Positions 34,699 to 35,627 of a stretch of 35,627 nucleotides of DNA are shown piece after piece. Under the pieces are notes generated by a model. That model searched no databases. It saw nothing but the letters and a program-made list of their open reading frames with translations, and was not told the DNA's origin. A program made the position numbers and the translations under genes. This DNA comes from Polaromonas sp. (GTDB lineage: Bacteria > Pseudomonadota > Gammaproteobacteria > Burkholderiales > Burkholderiaceae_C): assembly GCF_030682935.1 (NCBI RefSeq), contig NZ_JAUXNA010000070.1, positions 1-35,627 on the forward strand, read 5' to 3'. How positions within the stretch are numbered: the first letter of the stretch is position 1; each line of letters starts with the position of its first letter.

Positions 34699-35627
34699 AT
34701 GAGCGCAGTAGAAACAGTTATAGACCGATCGGGAGACGTTCTAAATGGCCAGGAAGTGCCATCTAGAACTCAGAAATTTAACACCTACGCAATGAGTAAT
34801 TTTCGAGGGGGCATAGGGAAAAGCACGTTATCTTTTAACCTGGCCTACGAAATTTCGGCTACTGAGTCAACTCTGATTTTGGATTTGTGCCCCCAGAGGA
34901 ATATGACGCAGAGTTTGTTGGGAGAGGATTTAAATGAATACGTTACGACAATATATGACGCGCTTCTTGCGGAAGTAACTGGAACTGGTGAAGTTGATTT
35001 TGATGACCTGGTGGTTAGCGTTAGCAATGGCAACGACTCCTTCAAGAGACCAAGAAAGAAATGTTATTCAATTCCTGGATCACAAGAGCTTTTTTTGTTT
35101 CCATCCTTGTTATATAGCCAATTAGCACAGTTTTCTCAGCTTGCCGGGACTCGCGGAAGAGCGCCAAGCGCTAAGGTTCTAACGTCAATAAAAACGATTA
35201 TCCTAAATACTGTTGAAAAGACAAAGGCTACGAAGGTACTCATGGACACCAGTCCATTCTTTGGGGGTGCTACGCACTTGGGTTGGTGTGCAGCCGACGC
35301 CTTAATTATTCCAGTTCGCGTAGATCAACACTCTATCGATGCGTTGAAGTTGACGTTGGAGATGCTCTCCGATAAAACCAGTGAATTTCATAAATTCAAT
35401 GATCGAGCTGGTATTGCTAGTGTCCCAAAAGTTCATGCTGTAGCCATGACCCACTGCGGATGGAGTCGGCAAACAAAAAATAAGCCAGACAACTCCACCC
35501 GATATTTTTTGCAACGCGCATTAGAAATTGCGAAGCAGCATGAGCACTTGTTTTCAGAGCCAAAGGCAGAGGATTGTTTTTATTTGATGGATGATTTTTT
35601 GTCCAGCGGACGTATCAGCGGGAAGCA
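34699..35627 (+). CDS. ParA/Soj-like P-loop ATPase (incomplete; runs off the window)
   Basis: My translation: MSAVETVIDRSGDVLNGQEVPSRTQKFNTYAMSNFRGGIGKSTLSFNLAYEISATESTLILDLCPQRNMTQSLLG...KVLMDTSPFFGGATHLGWCAADALIIPVRVDQHSIDALK; no stop before the window end, so absent from the ORF track. Confidence 0.8.
   Translation, partial: MSAVETVIDRSGDVLNGQEVPSRTQKFNTYAMSNFRGGIGKSTLSFNLAYEISATESTLILDLCPQRNMTQSLLGEDLNEYVTTIYDALLAEVTGTGEVDFDDLVVSVSNGNDSFKRPRKKCYSIPGSQELFLFPSLLYSQLAQFSQLAGTRGRAPSAKVLTSIKTIILNTVEKTKATKVLMDTSPFFGGATHLGWCAADALIIPVRVDQHSIDALKLTLEMLSDKTSEFHKFNDRAGIASVPKVHAVAMTHCGWSRQTKNKPDNSTRYFLQRALEIAKQHEHLFSEPKAEDCFYLMDDFLSSGRISGK

Noticed and set aside
1-35627. CRISPR array or rRNA operon
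   Set aside because: No regularly spaced 23-50 bp direct repeats with unique spacers, and no rRNA-like sequence seen. The 34.6-kb repeats are short and operator-like.
34699-35627. Calling the ParA-like gene a complete partition or defence system
   Set aside because: The gene is truncated by the window edge and no partner is visible; only the ATPase and its upstream repeats can be supported.

Overview
This 35.6-kb window is GC-rich and looks betaproteobacterial (Comamonadaceae-like; inferred from gene content only). Most of it is dense, directional chromosomal coding. (1) 1-8.1 kb: FMN-dependent 2-hydroxyacid oxidase, a sigma-54-dependent AcoR-like activator, and a divergent acetoin/2-oxoacid dehydrogenase-type operon. 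Its E2 is split into a free lipoyl domain and a catalytic domain, with a lipoate-protein-ligase homologue as the last gene. A GlcG/HbpS-like exported protein follows. (2) 8.3-12.7 kb: dinB, then an exported DUF3034 / truncated globin / cupredoxin-like set, then a crotonase. (3) 12.7-17.9 kb: a LysR-SDR-SDR-CMD-TctC catabolic cassette bracketed by two decayed, same-orientation relics of one transposase, next to a decapitated HupE/UreJ-like gene. (4) 17.9-31.6 kb: queF, alpha/beta hydrolase, yaaA, DUF3501/Fe-S/rubrerythrin triad, FAD monooxygenase + DUF2783, valS, galU, tusA-like, NUDIX, cysM. (5) 31.6 kb to the end: tRNA-Leu(CAA) followed by a tyrosine integrase, i.e. the left edge of an island. 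It carries an exported NUC-type nuclease with a small exported protein ending in a PBCV-basic-adaptor-like motif, several tiny ORFs, and an AT-rich ParA-like ATPase with deviant Walker motifs. The ATPase sits behind a multi-copy operator-like array and runs off the window. The best candidates for undescribed biology are the split-E2 + dedicated ligase operon, the island (nuclease/adaptor and deviant ParA), the globin/cupredoxin set, and a dispersed repeat family that supplies gene ends. No searches were run; all family calls are by eye.
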